Shown here: positions 8,483-16,143 of the stretch, in pieces | How positions within the stretch are numbered: the first letter of the stretch is position 1 | Layout: every line of letters starts with the position of its first letter | From: Actinoplanes subtropicus | GTDB taxonomy: Bacteria > Actinomycetota > Actinomycetes > Mycobacteriales > Micromonosporaceae | DNA: 25,589 nucleotides | Assembly: GCF_000721705.1 (NCBI RefSeq) | Contig: NZ_JOJL01000063.1 | Coordinates: forward strand, 1-25,589 | Direction of reading: 5' to 3' | Notes under the pieces: model-generated | Told to the model about the DNA's origin: nothing | Databases searched by the model: none | Seen by the model: the letters and a program-made list of their open reading frames with translations, nothing else | Program-made: the position numbers and the translations under genes

Positions 8483-8995
8483 ATGGAGGAGTGGGAGCAG
8501 CGAGTCGCCGCGGCGTGGGCGTCGATCGACAGCTACGAGGCGCGAGAGGGCGACTTCCGGGCGGTGATCGACGACCTCGCGGCCGAGTTGCCCGAGGGTG
8601 ATCCGGTCGCCGCGTTCGAACGCGCCTCGGCGTGGGACTCGACCGGACACTCGGACCGCGCCGTGCCGTTGTATCGGTGGGCGCTCGACCACGGGCTGAC
8701 CGGGTACCGGCGGCGCCGGGCGGTGGTCCAGATGTGCAGCTCGCTGCGCAACCTGGGACAAGTCGGCCCCGCCATTGCGGTACTGGAGGCCGAGCGGAAC
8801 GTCGATGCGGGCACCCTGGACGAGCAGACCCGCGGTCTGGCCGACGCGGTCAGCGCGGTACTGGCCCTGTGCCTGGCCGACGCCGGCCGCGAACGTGAGG
8901 CCGTGTCCGTCGCGGTCGCCGCGCTGGCCCCGCACCTGCCCAGGTACCAGCGCTCGATGGCCAACTACGCGCGGCTGCTGATCGAAGCCCGCTGA
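8483..8995 (+). CDS. Tetratricopeptide-repeat protein (TPR_5-like)
   Basis: A 170-residue soluble, helix-rich protein. The central part (FERASAWDSTGHSDRAVPLY, RRRAVVQMCSSLRNLGQVGP, AIAVLEAER) has the spacing and wording of the TPR_5 family of short actinobacterial TPR proteins. Such repeats form a scaffold for protein contacts; no catalytic motif is visible. The ATG at 8483 gives the family N-terminus. The much longer open frame upstream runs antisense to the secreted-protein gene and is not credible. The oxidoreductase gene begins 29 bp downstream on the same strand, so the two may be co-transcribed. Confidence 0.82.
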   Translation: MEEWEQRVAAAWASIDSYEAREGDFRAVIDDLAAELPEGDPVAAFERASAWDSTGHSDRAVPLYRWALDHGLTGYRRRRAVVQMCSSLRNLGQVGPAIAVLEAERNVDAGTLDEQTRGLADAVSAVLALCLADAGREREAVSVAVAALAPHLPRYQRSMANYARLLIEAR

Positions 8996-9024
8996 GTGAG
9001 GCCGAGAAGGAGGGGATCGCCGGA

Positions 9025-9945
9025 ATGCGTGCGCTCGTAGTTGACCCGTCCGCGCCCGAGGCGGTGCGTCTCGCGGAGCTGGCCGAGCCGGTGCCCGTTG
9101 GCGATCAGGTGCTGGTCCAGGTACGCCACGCGGGACTGAACTACGGCGACCTCAACGACGCCCGCTCGCAACGGGTACCGCCGGGAGCGGTGCTCGGCTC
9201 GGACCTGGCCGGCATCGTGCTGCCCTCGAGGGCCGCCGGTCTGCCGCCCGGTACCCGGGTGGTGGCACTGGCCCCGGGCGCGTTCGCGGAACAGGTCGTC
9301 GTCGACCCGGGCACGTTGGCCGTCGTCCCGGACGCGGTGGAACTCGCCCAGGCGGCGGCGCTGCCCGTGGCCGGTCTCGCGGCGTTGCGGGCGCTGCGCG
9401 CGAGCGGCGCCGTCCTCGGCCGGCGCGTGTTGATCACCGGTGCGTCCGGCGGGGTGGGCCGGTTCGCGGTGCGCCTGGCCGCGATCGCCGGCGCGCACGT
9501 CATCGCGTCGGTGGGCCGACCCGAGCGTGGGGCGGGACTGACCGAGCTGGGCGCCGACGAGGTGGTGGTCGGCATAGACGGCATCGAGGTACCCGTCGAC
9601 GTGGTACTCGACAACGTCGGCGGCCCGCAACTGGTCGCAGCCTGGCACCTGCTCGCACCCGGCGGCAACCTGCAAAGCATCGGCTGGACATCAGGCGAGC
9701 CGGCGGTCTTCCCGCCGTACGCCACGATCGGGCCGCCGAAGTCACTGACCTCCTTCGTCAACGAGGGCCCAGCGACAACCGACCTGGCCGACCTGATCGG
9801 CCTCGTGCAGTCGGGCGACCTGCCGGTGGAGATCGGCTGGCGCGGACCCCTGGAACGGTACGCCGACGCGGCCGACGCGCTGCACGGTCGGCGACTCAAC
9901 GGCAAGGCGATCTTCGACATTGCCGGCAACCAGCCGCCCGCATAG
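9025..9945 (+). CDS. Zinc-type alcohol dehydrogenase-like / quinone oxidoreductase
   Basis: A 306-residue MDR-superfamily NAD(P)H-dependent oxidoreductase. The N-terminal GroES-like fold (GLNYGDLNDARS, GSDLAGIV) is followed by a Rossmann domain with the dinucleotide motif GASGGVG at residues 139-145. Structural and catalytic zinc cysteines are absent, so it belongs with the zinc-free quinone oxidoreductase/enoyl reductase branch. Substrate cannot be told; electrophilic enones or quinones are typical. A clear AAGGAGG ribosome site lies upstream of the ATG at 9025. It follows the TPR gene and converges on the nitroreductase gene. Confidence 0.9.
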   Translation: MRALVVDPSAPEAVRLAELAEPVPVGDQVLVQVRHAGLNYGDLNDARSQRVPPGAVLGSDLAGIVLPSRAAGLPPGTRVVALAPGAFAEQVVVDPGTLAVVPDAVELAQAAALPVAGLAALRALRASGAVLGRRVLITGASGGVGRFAVRLAAIAGAHVIASVGRPERGAGLTELGADEVVVGIDGIEVPVDVVLDNVGGPQLVAAWHLLAPGGNLQSIGWTSGEPAVFPPYATIGPPKSLTSFVNEGPATTDLADLIGLVQSGDLPVEIGWRGPLERYADAADALHGRRLNGKAIFDIAGNQPPA

Positions 9946-10057
9946 CCGGCGAGGGCCGGTCGCGGTCACGCGGGCGCCGGTTGCAGAACAGCTATCGACA
10001 CTGCAAGAAGTATTCGCGGGTCGACGAACGAGCTGACGGCCATCTGACTCTTGCCTA

Positions 10058-10606
10058 CTACGTTGAGTGACGGCGAACGGTTCCGGCGAGGCGCGGATCT
10101 GGCCCAAGTGCGACCTGTGGCCGGCTGCACCTGCCCAGAGGAACGACCCCGGCCTGTCCAGCTTGCGGCGTCACCCGGCTGTGCGGTGGAGCTGGACTGA
10201 GCACGACCATCGGGATCAGGCGTGTGGTCCTGACCTGGTAGGAGGCGAGCTGTGGGTACGCGGCGGCGAAACGGCCAAACAGCCGCTCACGTTCGGTGCC
10301 GGTGGCGATCCGGGCGATCGCGTCCAGGATCCGGTCTCCGACCTCGACGGTCACAGCCGGGCGGGCGAGCACATTGTGGTACCAAGCCGGGTTCCTGGTC
10401 GTGCCGGCCGCAGCCGCGGCGACGACCCAGGACGCGCCATCGGCCAGGTAGGTGAGCGGCACGGTGCGCCGCCGGCCGCTGCGGGCACCGGTCGCGGTGA
10501 GAAGCAGCAGCGGCATCCCGGTGAAAATGCCGTCTACCGTGCCGCCGCTCGCCCGGAAGCTGTCGACGATCCGCTGGTTAGGGTCGCCCGATGCGTTGAT
10601 AGGCAC
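10058..10606 (-). CDS. F420-type (deazaflavin-dependent) nitroreductase family protein
   Basis: A 182-residue protein with the DDN/PF04075 signature: LLLLTATGARSGRRRTVPLT, WVVAAAAAGTTRNPAWYHNV, then VEVGD and the TTRLIPMVVL end. Members bind cofactor F420 and reduce quinones, nitro compounds or other hydride acceptors. The family normally stops shortly after the VVVL-type motif, but here about 40 further residues rich in Pro and Arg follow, possibly a read-through tail. The GTG at 10606 lies 11 bp after the SRPBCC stop, with GAGGG as a plausible ribosome site, so the two genes form an operon. Confidence 0.85.
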   Translation of the reverse strand: MPINASGDPNQRIVDSFRASGGTVDGIFTGMPLLLLTATGARSGRRRTVPLTYLADGASWVVAAAAAGTTRNPAWYHNVLARPAVTVEVGDRILDAIARIATGTERERLFGRFAAAYPQLASYQVRTTRLIPMVVLSPAPPHSRVTPQAGQAGVVPLGRCSRPQVALGPDPRLAGTVRRHST

Positions 10607-10617
10607 AGCTGCCGCCC

Positions 10618-11085
10618 TCAGCCGGCCGTGTGCCGGGCCACCACGTCGGCGTATCGGCGCAGGCTCTCGCCGGGGCCGGGAACCAACAGTGCGGCGTGGA
10701 TCTGCTCGGCCATGGCGCCGTGTCGGTGCAGTTCCCGGTAGGCGAACGTGACCTCGGTTGCCGCCGCGCCGGCCGGGACGAACTCGATGACGATGCGACT
10801 GGCGCGCTCGTCATCGGGCACTGGTCGCCACCCCGGGCCCACCCGCCACGTCACCGTCAACCGGTGCGGCGGTTCCCAGACAAGCACGGTGCCGCGAACC
10901 GCCACACTGCCTTCCGCGCCGCGCTCATAGAAGCGTCCGCCGAGCCGCGGCTCGATCACTACCGCCGATTCGCCCCGGATGAACGCGTGTTCGGGTGGCA
11001 GCCACTCGCCGGGCCGCTGCACGAAGATCGCGAAAGCCTGCTTCACCGGCGCCGGCACGGTGATCGTCTTCTGCACATCGGACAT
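10618..11085 (-). CDS. SRPBCC (AHSA1-like) domain protein
   Basis: A 155-residue helix-grip protein. It starts MSDVQKTITVPAPVKQAFAI and carries the AHSA1-type features: EPRLGGRFYERG, VLVWEPPHRLTVTW and a final amphipathic helix (LLVPGPGESLRRYADVVARH). The fold makes a hydrophobic pocket; the ligand is unknown. The ATG at 11085 is chosen because a GGGGGA ribosome site lies six bases upstream; a second in-frame ATG at 11091 is too close to it. The gene is first in a two-gene operon with the nitroreductase and diverges from marR across a palindrome, the standard arrangement for MarR control. Confidence 0.88.
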   Translation of the reverse strand: MSDVQKTITVPAPVKQAFAIFVQRPGEWLPPEHAFIRGESAVVIEPRLGGRFYERGAEGSVAVRGTVLVWEPPHRLTVTWRVGPGWRPVPDDERASRIVIEFVPAGAAATEVTFAYRELHRHGAMAEQIHAALLVPGPGESLRRYADVVARHTAG

Positions 11086-11114
11086 GTCCATTCCCCCGCC
11101 CACCTCGCATTTAG

Positions 11115-11133
11115 TAGTGGTACACCACCACTA
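11115..11133. promoter_or_regulatory. Palindrome between marR and the SRPBCC operon, probable MarR operator
   Basis: TAGTGGT (11115-11121) and ACCACTA (11127-11133) form a perfect 7-bp inverted repeat with a 5-nt spacer. Size and location, between divergent start codons, fit a MarR dimer site controlling both directions. Confidence 0.6.
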
Positions 11134-11142
11134 TATTGCACG

Positions 11143-11148
11143 TAGAAT
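11143..11148 (+). promoter_or_regulatory. Candidate -10 box for leaderless marR transcript
   Basis: TAGAAT fits the actinobacterial TANNNT box and ends seven bases before the marR ATG. With normal spacing transcription would begin at or within a base or two of the start codon. No ribosome site is present. Confidence 0.45.
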
Positions 11149-11155
11149 CCGGGCG

Positions 11156-11629
11156 ATGGCTACCTACCGAGACATGCCCGCACCGCGCGATCCGCACCTC
11201 GCCCTGGTGCTCGATGCCGACCTGCGACTGCTCGCCGTCGCGGAACGACTGCGTCAGCACTGGGCGGCGCACGCCGCCGCCCTCGGGCTGACCGGTGTTC
11301 AAGCCAAGGCCTTGCTCCGCCTCGCCGTCGGCGAGGCGACCCCGATGCGCAAGCTCGCCCAGCAGCTGGACTACGACGCCTCGAACCTCACCACTCTCGT
11401 CGACCGGCTCGCCGGACGTGGCGTCCTCGAACGCCAAACCCACCCCGACGACCGCCGCGTCAAGGCCGTCGTCCTGACTGCCGAGGGCGAACGCCTGCGC
11501 AACCAGTTCTGGCACAACCTCGTCCACGACATCGGACCGCTCACCCCACTCGACCGCTCGGACCTGCAGGCCTTGATCCAACTCCTGGCCAAGCTCGACG
11601 ACCGAATCAGGACCGGCGGCGACGGGTAG
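11156..11629 (+). CDS. MarR-family transcriptional regulator
   Basis: A 157-residue winged-helix repressor. The DNA-binding part covers about residues 55-110: MRKLAQQLDYDASNLTTLVD, then RLAGRGVLER and the wing HPDDRRVKAVVLT with the conserved DRR. Flanking helices form the dimer interface and ligand pocket. Such proteins release DNA when they bind small phenolic or lipophilic compounds or are oxidised. The divergent SRPBCC and F420-reductase genes are the likely targets, via the palindrome at 11115-11133, together with autoregulation. The ATG at 11156 is used; there is no ribosome site and the message is probably leaderless. Confidence 0.93.
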   Translation: MATYRDMPAPRDPHLALVLDADLRLLAVAERLRQHWAAHAAALGLTGVQAKALLRLAVGEATPMRKLAQQLDYDASNLTTLVDRLAGRGVLERQTHPDDRRVKAVVLTAEGERLRNQFWHNLVHDIGPLTPLDRSDLQALIQLLAKLDDRIRTGGDG

Positions 11630-12116
11630 TGGAAAGACAGCCGCAGCAGCCCGGCTTGTGCCGCGTCGACAGTCACATCCCGGCCGGTCATCGACATGCC
11701 GCAGACCCTTTCGGCCTCGCAAGGATGTTGCCGCCGACGGACACGACACGGCGCCGCTTCCACATCCGGCCGCCGCCCTGCAGCTGACAGGGTCTTCGCC
11801 GACTGTGACCGGCGCCGCCGGCCCTTGTCGGGCCGGTCCGCAGATCGTCGCGATCGACGTCAGCCAGCTGGACGTGCCCGACAATCCGCCAGCCATACCC
11901 GGCCACGGCAAAACACAGCAATACACCCAGACCAGCGGCTATCCGCAGATCCGTCCCGTGGCCCTGGTCGCCCGCGCCACCATCGACGCGGTCTTCGGGC
12001 CAAGGAGCCCGGCGATGACACCAAGCATCCACGACCAGAGTGGGTCTCAATCTCAGGGTCATTCAAACCCGCAGGAAGACACCAGGACCCAGACTCCCGC
12101 TCAAACGGGACTGCTG
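11630..12116. other. Stretch without a recognisable gene
   Basis: Long frames cross this region but none has a family signature. The minus strand around 11632-11700 reads MSMTGRDVTVDAAQAGLLRL, which looks like a gene scrap but is not recognised. Around 11890-11950 the minus strand has a hydrophobic run (LGVLLCFAVAGYGW) without a credible start. A weak hairpin (12095-12110) precedes the GNAT stop. Confidence 0.4.
12095..12110 (-). terminator. Weak hairpin after the GNAT gene
   Basis: A 5-bp stem TCCCG/CGGGA with a 6-nt loop, just past the stop of the minus-strand gene. It is short and lacks a clear U-run. Confidence 0.25.
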
Positions 12117-12626
12117 CTACTCGTGCGCAGAACCAGCGCGCGGCAGCGCGAGCCAGTCCTGCCAGGTAATGTCGCGGCCCAGATAGCGAGGCTGCTGGAA
12201 GGGCCAGTCGGCGGCGATCCATTGCGGCACGAGCGCGTCGAGCGCGCGCTCCACCTCGCCGTCCACGAGATCGTCCACCACCCACCAGGAGACTTCCCCG
12301 TCGGAGTCGGCCCGCTCGGGTGGGTCGATGTAGACGCAGCCGAGGATCACCGTCTCCTCCTCGTCCAGCAGCGCGTAGTTGAACGACTGGTGCGCGGCTA
12401 TCTCTTTCTCGTGCCGCAGCAAGTCGATGCGGTCTTCTTCATAGGTCATCGTCTCCCTGGGCCAAGACCAGGCCGGGCCGAAGATCTCCCACAAGCGCTC
12501 CCGGGATCCCATCACGGCGGGGTAGTCGAGCGCGGTGTCCGCCTCCCGGATCGGCCGCAGGTGAAGCGCGGTGTCAGGCACGGGCACGTAGATGGGGTGG
12601 ACGAAGTCGTCAGGCAGCCAACTCAT
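12117..12626 (-). CDS. GNAT-like N-acetyltransferase
   Basis: A 169-residue protein. It opens MSWLPDDFVHPIYVPVPDTA, then LHLRPIREADTALDYPAVM, the N-terminal strand and helix of GNAT enzymes. The core strands are NYALLDEEETVILGCVYIDP and GEVSWWVVDDLVDGEVERAL. The classic acetyl-CoA loop (Q/RxxGxG/A) is not obvious, so activity is uncertain; related actinobacterial proteins are annotated as GNAT by fold. The ATG at 12626 is chosen over a TTG at 12647. TAGCCT (12635-12640) lies eight bases upstream, hinting at a leaderless message. Its C-terminus abuts unassigned sequence. Confidence 0.7.
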   Translation of the reverse strand: MSWLPDDFVHPIYVPVPDTALHLRPIREADTALDYPAVMGSRERLWEIFGPAWSWPRETMTYEEDRIDLLRHEKEIAAHQSFNYALLDEEETVILGCVYIDPPERADSDGEVSWWVVDDLVDGEVERALDALVPQWIAADWPFQQPRYLGRDITWQDWLALPRAGSAHE

Positions 12627-12683
12627 GAGGGCCGAGGCTACCGCCAACCGGCACGCGATGATCCAGACGGTCAGGTGGACCTG

Positions 12684-12764
12684 GACAAGGCGTATTCGTC
12701 CAAAGCCATCGCGCGCATCTGCGCTGCGGCGGCATCCGCACGATCATCCCGCAACCGCGTGTAC
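12684..12764 (+). pseudogene. Transposase relic (IS5-like), left piece
   Basis: The plus strand reads DKAYSSKAI, and in a shifted frame HLRCGGIRTIIPQPRVL, the pattern of the IS5-family catalytic core around its second Asp (ADKAYSS...GIRTIIP). The piece is under 30 codons, frameshifted, and ends where the next IS is inserted. Confidence 0.6.
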
Positions 12765-12853
12765 TGAGAGCCTGTTGAATACGTGTTCGACCGGATGAGC
12801 GTGGCCTTGGTCATCGATGTGTAGCGATGGGCGTGTCGTGCTGACATGAGGAA

Positions 12854-12905
12854 GGGCCTTCGGTACGAGGACTGGTGACGAAACCACCGCGTACGACGAA
12901 GGCCC
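12854..12905 (+). promoter_or_regulatory. Hairpin covering the ribosome site of the IS5 transposase
   Basis: Arms 12854-12867 and 12890-12905 pair over 9 + 5 bp with a 2-nt bulge. The GAAGG that would serve the GTG at 12910 lies in the 3' arm, so read-through transcripts would have their ribosome site hidden. Confidence 0.55.
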
Positions 12906-12909
12906 AACA

Positions 12910-13840
12910 GTGTCTTTCTACCTTGTCGCCGGCCAGGGCGCAGCTACCACCCCGACTATCACTTCGAGTGATCATCTGCCGACGGATCGTCCGCGCCGGT
13001 ACCCGTCGGACACCTCGGACGCCGAGTGGGAGATCCTCGCCCCGTACATCCCGGTCGGTGGCACGGTCGCCGGTCGTGGTGGCCGGACAGTCCTCTATCC
13101 GCGGCGTGACATTGTGGATGCGATCCGCTACGTGTGGATCACAGCGGTGGGGTATGGCGGGCATTGCCGGTCGACTTCCCGCCATGGTGGACGGTCTACC
13201 ACTACTTCGGAAGTGGGATCGTGACGGAACGCTGAACCGGATGCACAACGGGTTACGGGAGCGGCTCCGGCTGGCCGAAGGGCGGCAGGCCGAGCCGTCC
13301 GCGGCGATCCTGGACTCGCAGACGGTGCGGGCCGCGGAAACGGTGGCGAAGTCACGGCGTGGGTACGACGGCGGCAAGAAACTGAATGGCACGAAAAGGC
13401 ATATAGCGGTTGATACGTGTGGGCTGTTGCTGGCCGTGCTGGTCAGCGCGGCCAGCGTGCAGGACCGCGACGGCGGCCGGGCCCTGCTCTGGGCACTGGC
13501 CACCTGCTTCCGGCGGGTCCGCCTGGTCTGGGTCGACGGCGCCTACGGCGGCGGCCCGGTCACCTACGGTGCCACTTTGGGGCTGGTGGTGCAGGTGCTC
13601 GCCAAGCTGGCCGGGCAGATCGGGTTCAAGATCCTGCCCCGCAGGTGGGTGGTCGAACGGACTTTTTCGTGGATCAATCGCTGCCGGCGAACCGTCCATG
13701 ACTACGAGCGACGATCAGAACATCACGCCGCCATGGTCCAGTGGGCCATGGTCATCGTCATGACCCGCCGGCTCGCCCGTCATCACGTTCCCAGCCGGAC
13801 ATCATCAGCCCTTACGACGGCCGCCAGACGCGGTTATTAG
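12910..13840 (+). pseudogene. IS5-family transposase, frame-disrupted
   Basis: The N-terminal part (frame of 12910) reads RRYPSDTSDAEWEILAPYIP and DIVDAIRYVWI. The family continues as WRALPVDFPPWWTVYHYF, which is found in a second frame from 13155. The rest (RKWDRDGTLNRMHNGLRERL, ILDSQTVRAAE, RRGYDGGKKLNGTKRHIAVD and the final VVERTFSWINRCRR) is in a third frame from 13208. Two frame changes are therefore needed, one near 13140-13154 and one at the TTCGGAAG near 13208. A single programmed frameshift would not explain this. The catalytic residues (DSQ, DGAY, and the Glu of VVERTF) are otherwise present. Confidence 0.85.
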
Positions 13841-13848
13841 ACAGGCTC

Positions 13849-14008
13849 TGACCAACCGACCGGACCGACTACTTATCGTGCACCCACCACTACCCAAAGG
13901 GCTCAGTGGTCATGATCATCTTCGTGACCCGCCGCCTGCCCTTCACCGACATACCTGAGCCCTTATTTACTAGTACGGCAGCCGCGGCATTCGCCGGACA
14001 CCGACTAA
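13849..14008 (+). pseudogene. Transposase relic between two insertion sequences
   Basis: The plus strand reads HHYPKGSVVMIIFVTRRLPF near 13888-13950. This aligns with the C-terminal HHAAMVQWAMVIVMTRRL of the neighbouring IS5 transposase, and the DNA is also similar. It is the tail of a related, older element. The open frame continues to the IS at 14009 and, with one TAA copy removed, reads on in phase past its far end to a stop at 15184. Confidence 0.6.
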
Positions 14009-14046
14009 CGACCTGGGGCTCAATTGACGTGTGTGTTGTGGTGGGT

Positions 14047-14968
14047 TCATTGGACGGCGGCACGGTCGCTGGCCAGGCCTGTAACGGCGGGGATGGTTTG
14101 GGTAGGACGTCACGACGGCCGGTGAAGCGTTGCAGGGTGCGCCACCATTTGATTTTGGCGATGGCGTGTTCGGCCGGGATGCGTTGCGAGGACTGGGCTT
14201 GGCGGGCCGCCTCGTACGCGGCGATCTCGTCGGATGGGGTGTCCTTCTTGGGTTTCAGTGGTGGGGCGGTGACCTGTCCGGGGTGGTTTTTGGCGAGGCC
14301 GCGGTAGCCGGCGTCGACCAGGAGCCGCACCTTGGGGTAGTTGTCGAGTAGGTCGTCGATGCCTTCGGTACGCACGGCGGTTTGGTCGTGTTGGCGGCCG
14401 GGGCGGATGGCCCCGGCCCATAGCGGTCGGCCGTGGGCGTCGGAGGCGATGGTGGCTTTGATGGTGTTCTGTTTCTTCTTGCCGGACACGAATGCTCGCC
14501 TGCCGGGTCGGTTGGGTTGGGGGCGGCGGACCTGGATTTCGGTGCCGTCGAGGCGAATGGTGACGCCTTCGGCGGCGGCGTAGGCCAGGACGTCGGCGAG
14601 GGTGTGCAGACGTTGCCCGGATGGGGTGTCGAAGCCGCGGTTGGCCAGTAGCGGCCGGATCTGGCGGATCGCCTTGGACACGGTCGAGCGGTCCACGCCG
14701 TAGAGCAGGCCGAGGGCTTGGTGTGAGGTAGGGCCAGGCGGAGCCAGGCCAGGGTGAGGAGGAGCCGGTCGCGCAGGGTCAGGGTCTCGGGATGGCCGGC
14801 GCCGGGCCAGCGGTGCCGGTCGCGGTCACCGCGTCGGTGGTGCAGCCGTCCCTCTCTGGCGGCGTGGAAGGGTTCTGCCAGTTCGGTAACGAGTCGGTCG
14901 AGGTGGTTGCGGGAGATGCCGGTGAAGACAGAATGGGACAGGGCCGCACGGGCCTTCTTGATCGTCAC
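14047..14968 (-). pseudogene. IS5-family transposase (HARBI1-like DDE), frame-disrupted
   Basis: The first frame (GTG at 14968) reads TIKKARAALSHSVFTGISRN and LTLRDRLLLTLAWLRLAL. The family then continues one frame over as TSHQALGLLYGVDRSTVSKA through RLDGTEIQVRRPQPNRPGRR, VSGKKKQNTIKATIASDAHG, LLVDAGYRGLAKNHPG and PAEHAIAKIKWWRTLQRFTG. These include the DDE residues in LDGTE, VDAGY and PAEHAI. The expected C-terminus TIPAVTGLASDRAAVQ and its stop (14047) are in the third frame. Both breaks are one base, the second next to the run CCCAAACC, where one A seems missing. Confidence 0.85.
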
Positions 14969-14989
14969 AAATCAGAGACCGTGCGGCCC
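14941..14989 (-). promoter_or_regulatory. Inverted repeat enclosing the transposase start codon
   Basis: Perfect 11-bp arms at 14941-14951 and 14979-14989 enclose a 27-nt loop that contains the GTG at 14968. In RNA this would fold the initiation region into a hairpin loop. Confidence 0.6.
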
Positions 14990-15054
14990 CTTCGCTGTCT
15001 CGATCAAGCAGACACGCCGGTCACATCAACACACCTCAATTGATCCCCAGGTCG

Positions 15055-15184
15055 TAAGCAGATTCGGAACCACGGCGACATACATCGCGCCGTACGGTGT
15101 GCCGGACGTCGCCTGGGCATTCACCCAAGTCTTCGGAGGCACCCACCCGCTCGTCACACCCGGCAACACGCCGTTCCAAATTTA
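15055..15184 (+). pseudogene. 3' part of an ORF split by the IS, function unknown
   Basis: After the TAA repeat the frame reads SRFGTTATYIAPYGVPDVAW then AFTQVFGGTHPLVTPGNTPF and stops at 15184. It joins in phase to the frame left of the IS. I do not recognise the protein. Confidence 0.45.
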
Positions 15185-15188
15185 GCCT

Positions 15189-15208
15189 GGAGGAGCTCGG
15201 CTTCCTCC
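15189..15208 (-). terminator. Possible hairpin after the resolvase-like gene
   Basis: GGAGGA/TCCTCC 6-bp stem with an 8-nt loop, about 25 nt past the minus-strand stop at 15232. Weak. Confidence 0.3.
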
Positions 15209-15231
15209 GTTGACCCGCTGGTTGCCGGTGT

Positions 15232-16143
15232 TCAAGCCGACGCGACGCCCACCGGTTGGGTTGACGGGCGGCTCGTCAGCGCACGCCGTGCTGCGCTCTC
15301 GGCGATCTTCCGGTGGGTGCCGGTCAAACCGCGGGGATCGAGGGCACCTGCGTAGGGCCGCTGGCTGTCCGGCTTGACGAGGTCACCTCGGCGGCCCCAG
15401 ACATCCTTCGGCCCGATCAGATAGTTGGTGGTCAGGATGGTTGCGTCGTGCGCGAGCAGGAACTCCAAGATCCGATGCAGCTTCTCGCTGTTACGCGAGT
15501 AGCGGCTCAACGCCGACGTGCACAGAAGCACCTCTTCCGCGGCGGCTTGCTCCAGCAGGTCGAGCAGGACCCGGTCGAAACGCGGATCGATCGCGCTGAA
15601 CACAGTCCGGCCATCGTCGCCCGCAGCCGCAGCGACAACCTCCTCTCCTCCGGGCAGCTCGGGCATCGGCGCGGCCGGCAACCGCAGCGCGCCGCGGCCG
15701 CCGCCGGAGAAGGTGTCCGTTAACGCGTCCAGGCATGCCCAGGCGCGCGGGTACCGCCCGGCCAGCCCGGCGAACGGGTTCGGGCCGTGGTAGCTGATCG
15801 GCTGGCGGCGGCGGGAGGGCAGGGAAATGAGACAGCGGGCCGGCAGCGTACTCGGTGATCGTGACGATGCCGTCGCGCAGCGGACCGTCGTGATGCGCCC
15901 GCTCGAGCAGACTGTTACGCACGACGAGGTTGACCTTGGCCGCACGTCCAGCGACGAATCGACCGGCTTGTGGTCGAACACCTCCTCGACGAACGGGGCG
16001 ATCAGCACGTCCTGCTCGCGCTGCGGCAACACGGCCGACGCCTCGGCTCGCTGCAACAGGTCCCCGCCGATGCGATGAGCGAGTTCCTCGTCCACCTCGC
16101 AGGCCCGCAACATGTCCAGCAATGTCCGCGCCGGGAGACTCAC
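15232..16143 (-). pseudogene. Resolvase-like protein of unknown role, two compensating frameshifts
   Basis: The reconstructed product is about 303 residues. It starts at a GTG overlapping the HPF-like stop (GTGA): SLPARTLLDMLRACEVDEEL. After SSLDVR the frame slips by one base (a G seems missing at the CGGCCAAGG near 15940), continues KVNLVVRNSLLERAHHDGPL and GIVTITEYAAGPLSHFPA, and slips back near 15825. The last half, in the first frame, contains DPRFDRVLLDLLEQ and CTSALSRYSRNSEKLHRILE followed by FLLAHDATILTTNYLI. That matches the second half of the serine-recombinase catalytic fold (the sRlsRn helix and following strand). The N-terminal catalytic Ser motif is not visible, so recombination is doubtful. 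Because the two slips cancel, real protein or sequence error are both possible. Confidence 0.65.

Larger units (their letters stand above)
12768..13848 (+). mobile_element. IS5-family insertion sequence, 1081 bp, flanked by TGA
   Basis: Terminal repeats GAGCCTGT(T/C)(G/T)AATA at 12768-12781 and 13835-13848 match at 12 of 14 positions. A three-base duplication TGA flanks it (12765-12767 and 13849-13851), of the TNA type used by several IS5 subgroups. It is inserted in an older transposase relic. Confidence 0.85.
14009..15054 (-). mobile_element. IS5-family insertion sequence, 1046 bp, flanked by TAA
   Basis: Terminal repeats of about 26 bp start CGACCTGGGG(C/A)TCAATTGA on the left (from 14009) and, as reverse complement, on the right (ending 15054), with two mismatches. 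The flanks are TAA (14006-14008 and 15055-15057), a TNA-type 3-bp duplication. Removing the element and one TAA restores an open frame across the site. Confidence 0.88.

Noticed and set aside
8237..8935. N-terminal extension of the secreted protein
   Set aside because: The signal peptide begins at 8236 and the extension is antisense to the TPR gene.
9946..10057. Terminator between convergent genes
   Set aside because: Only a 6-bp GC stem with a long, unstable interior; not strong enough to call.
11658..12767. 369-residue plus-strand frame
   Set aside because: Antisense to the GNAT gene over much of its length, no recognisable domain, low-complexity composition.
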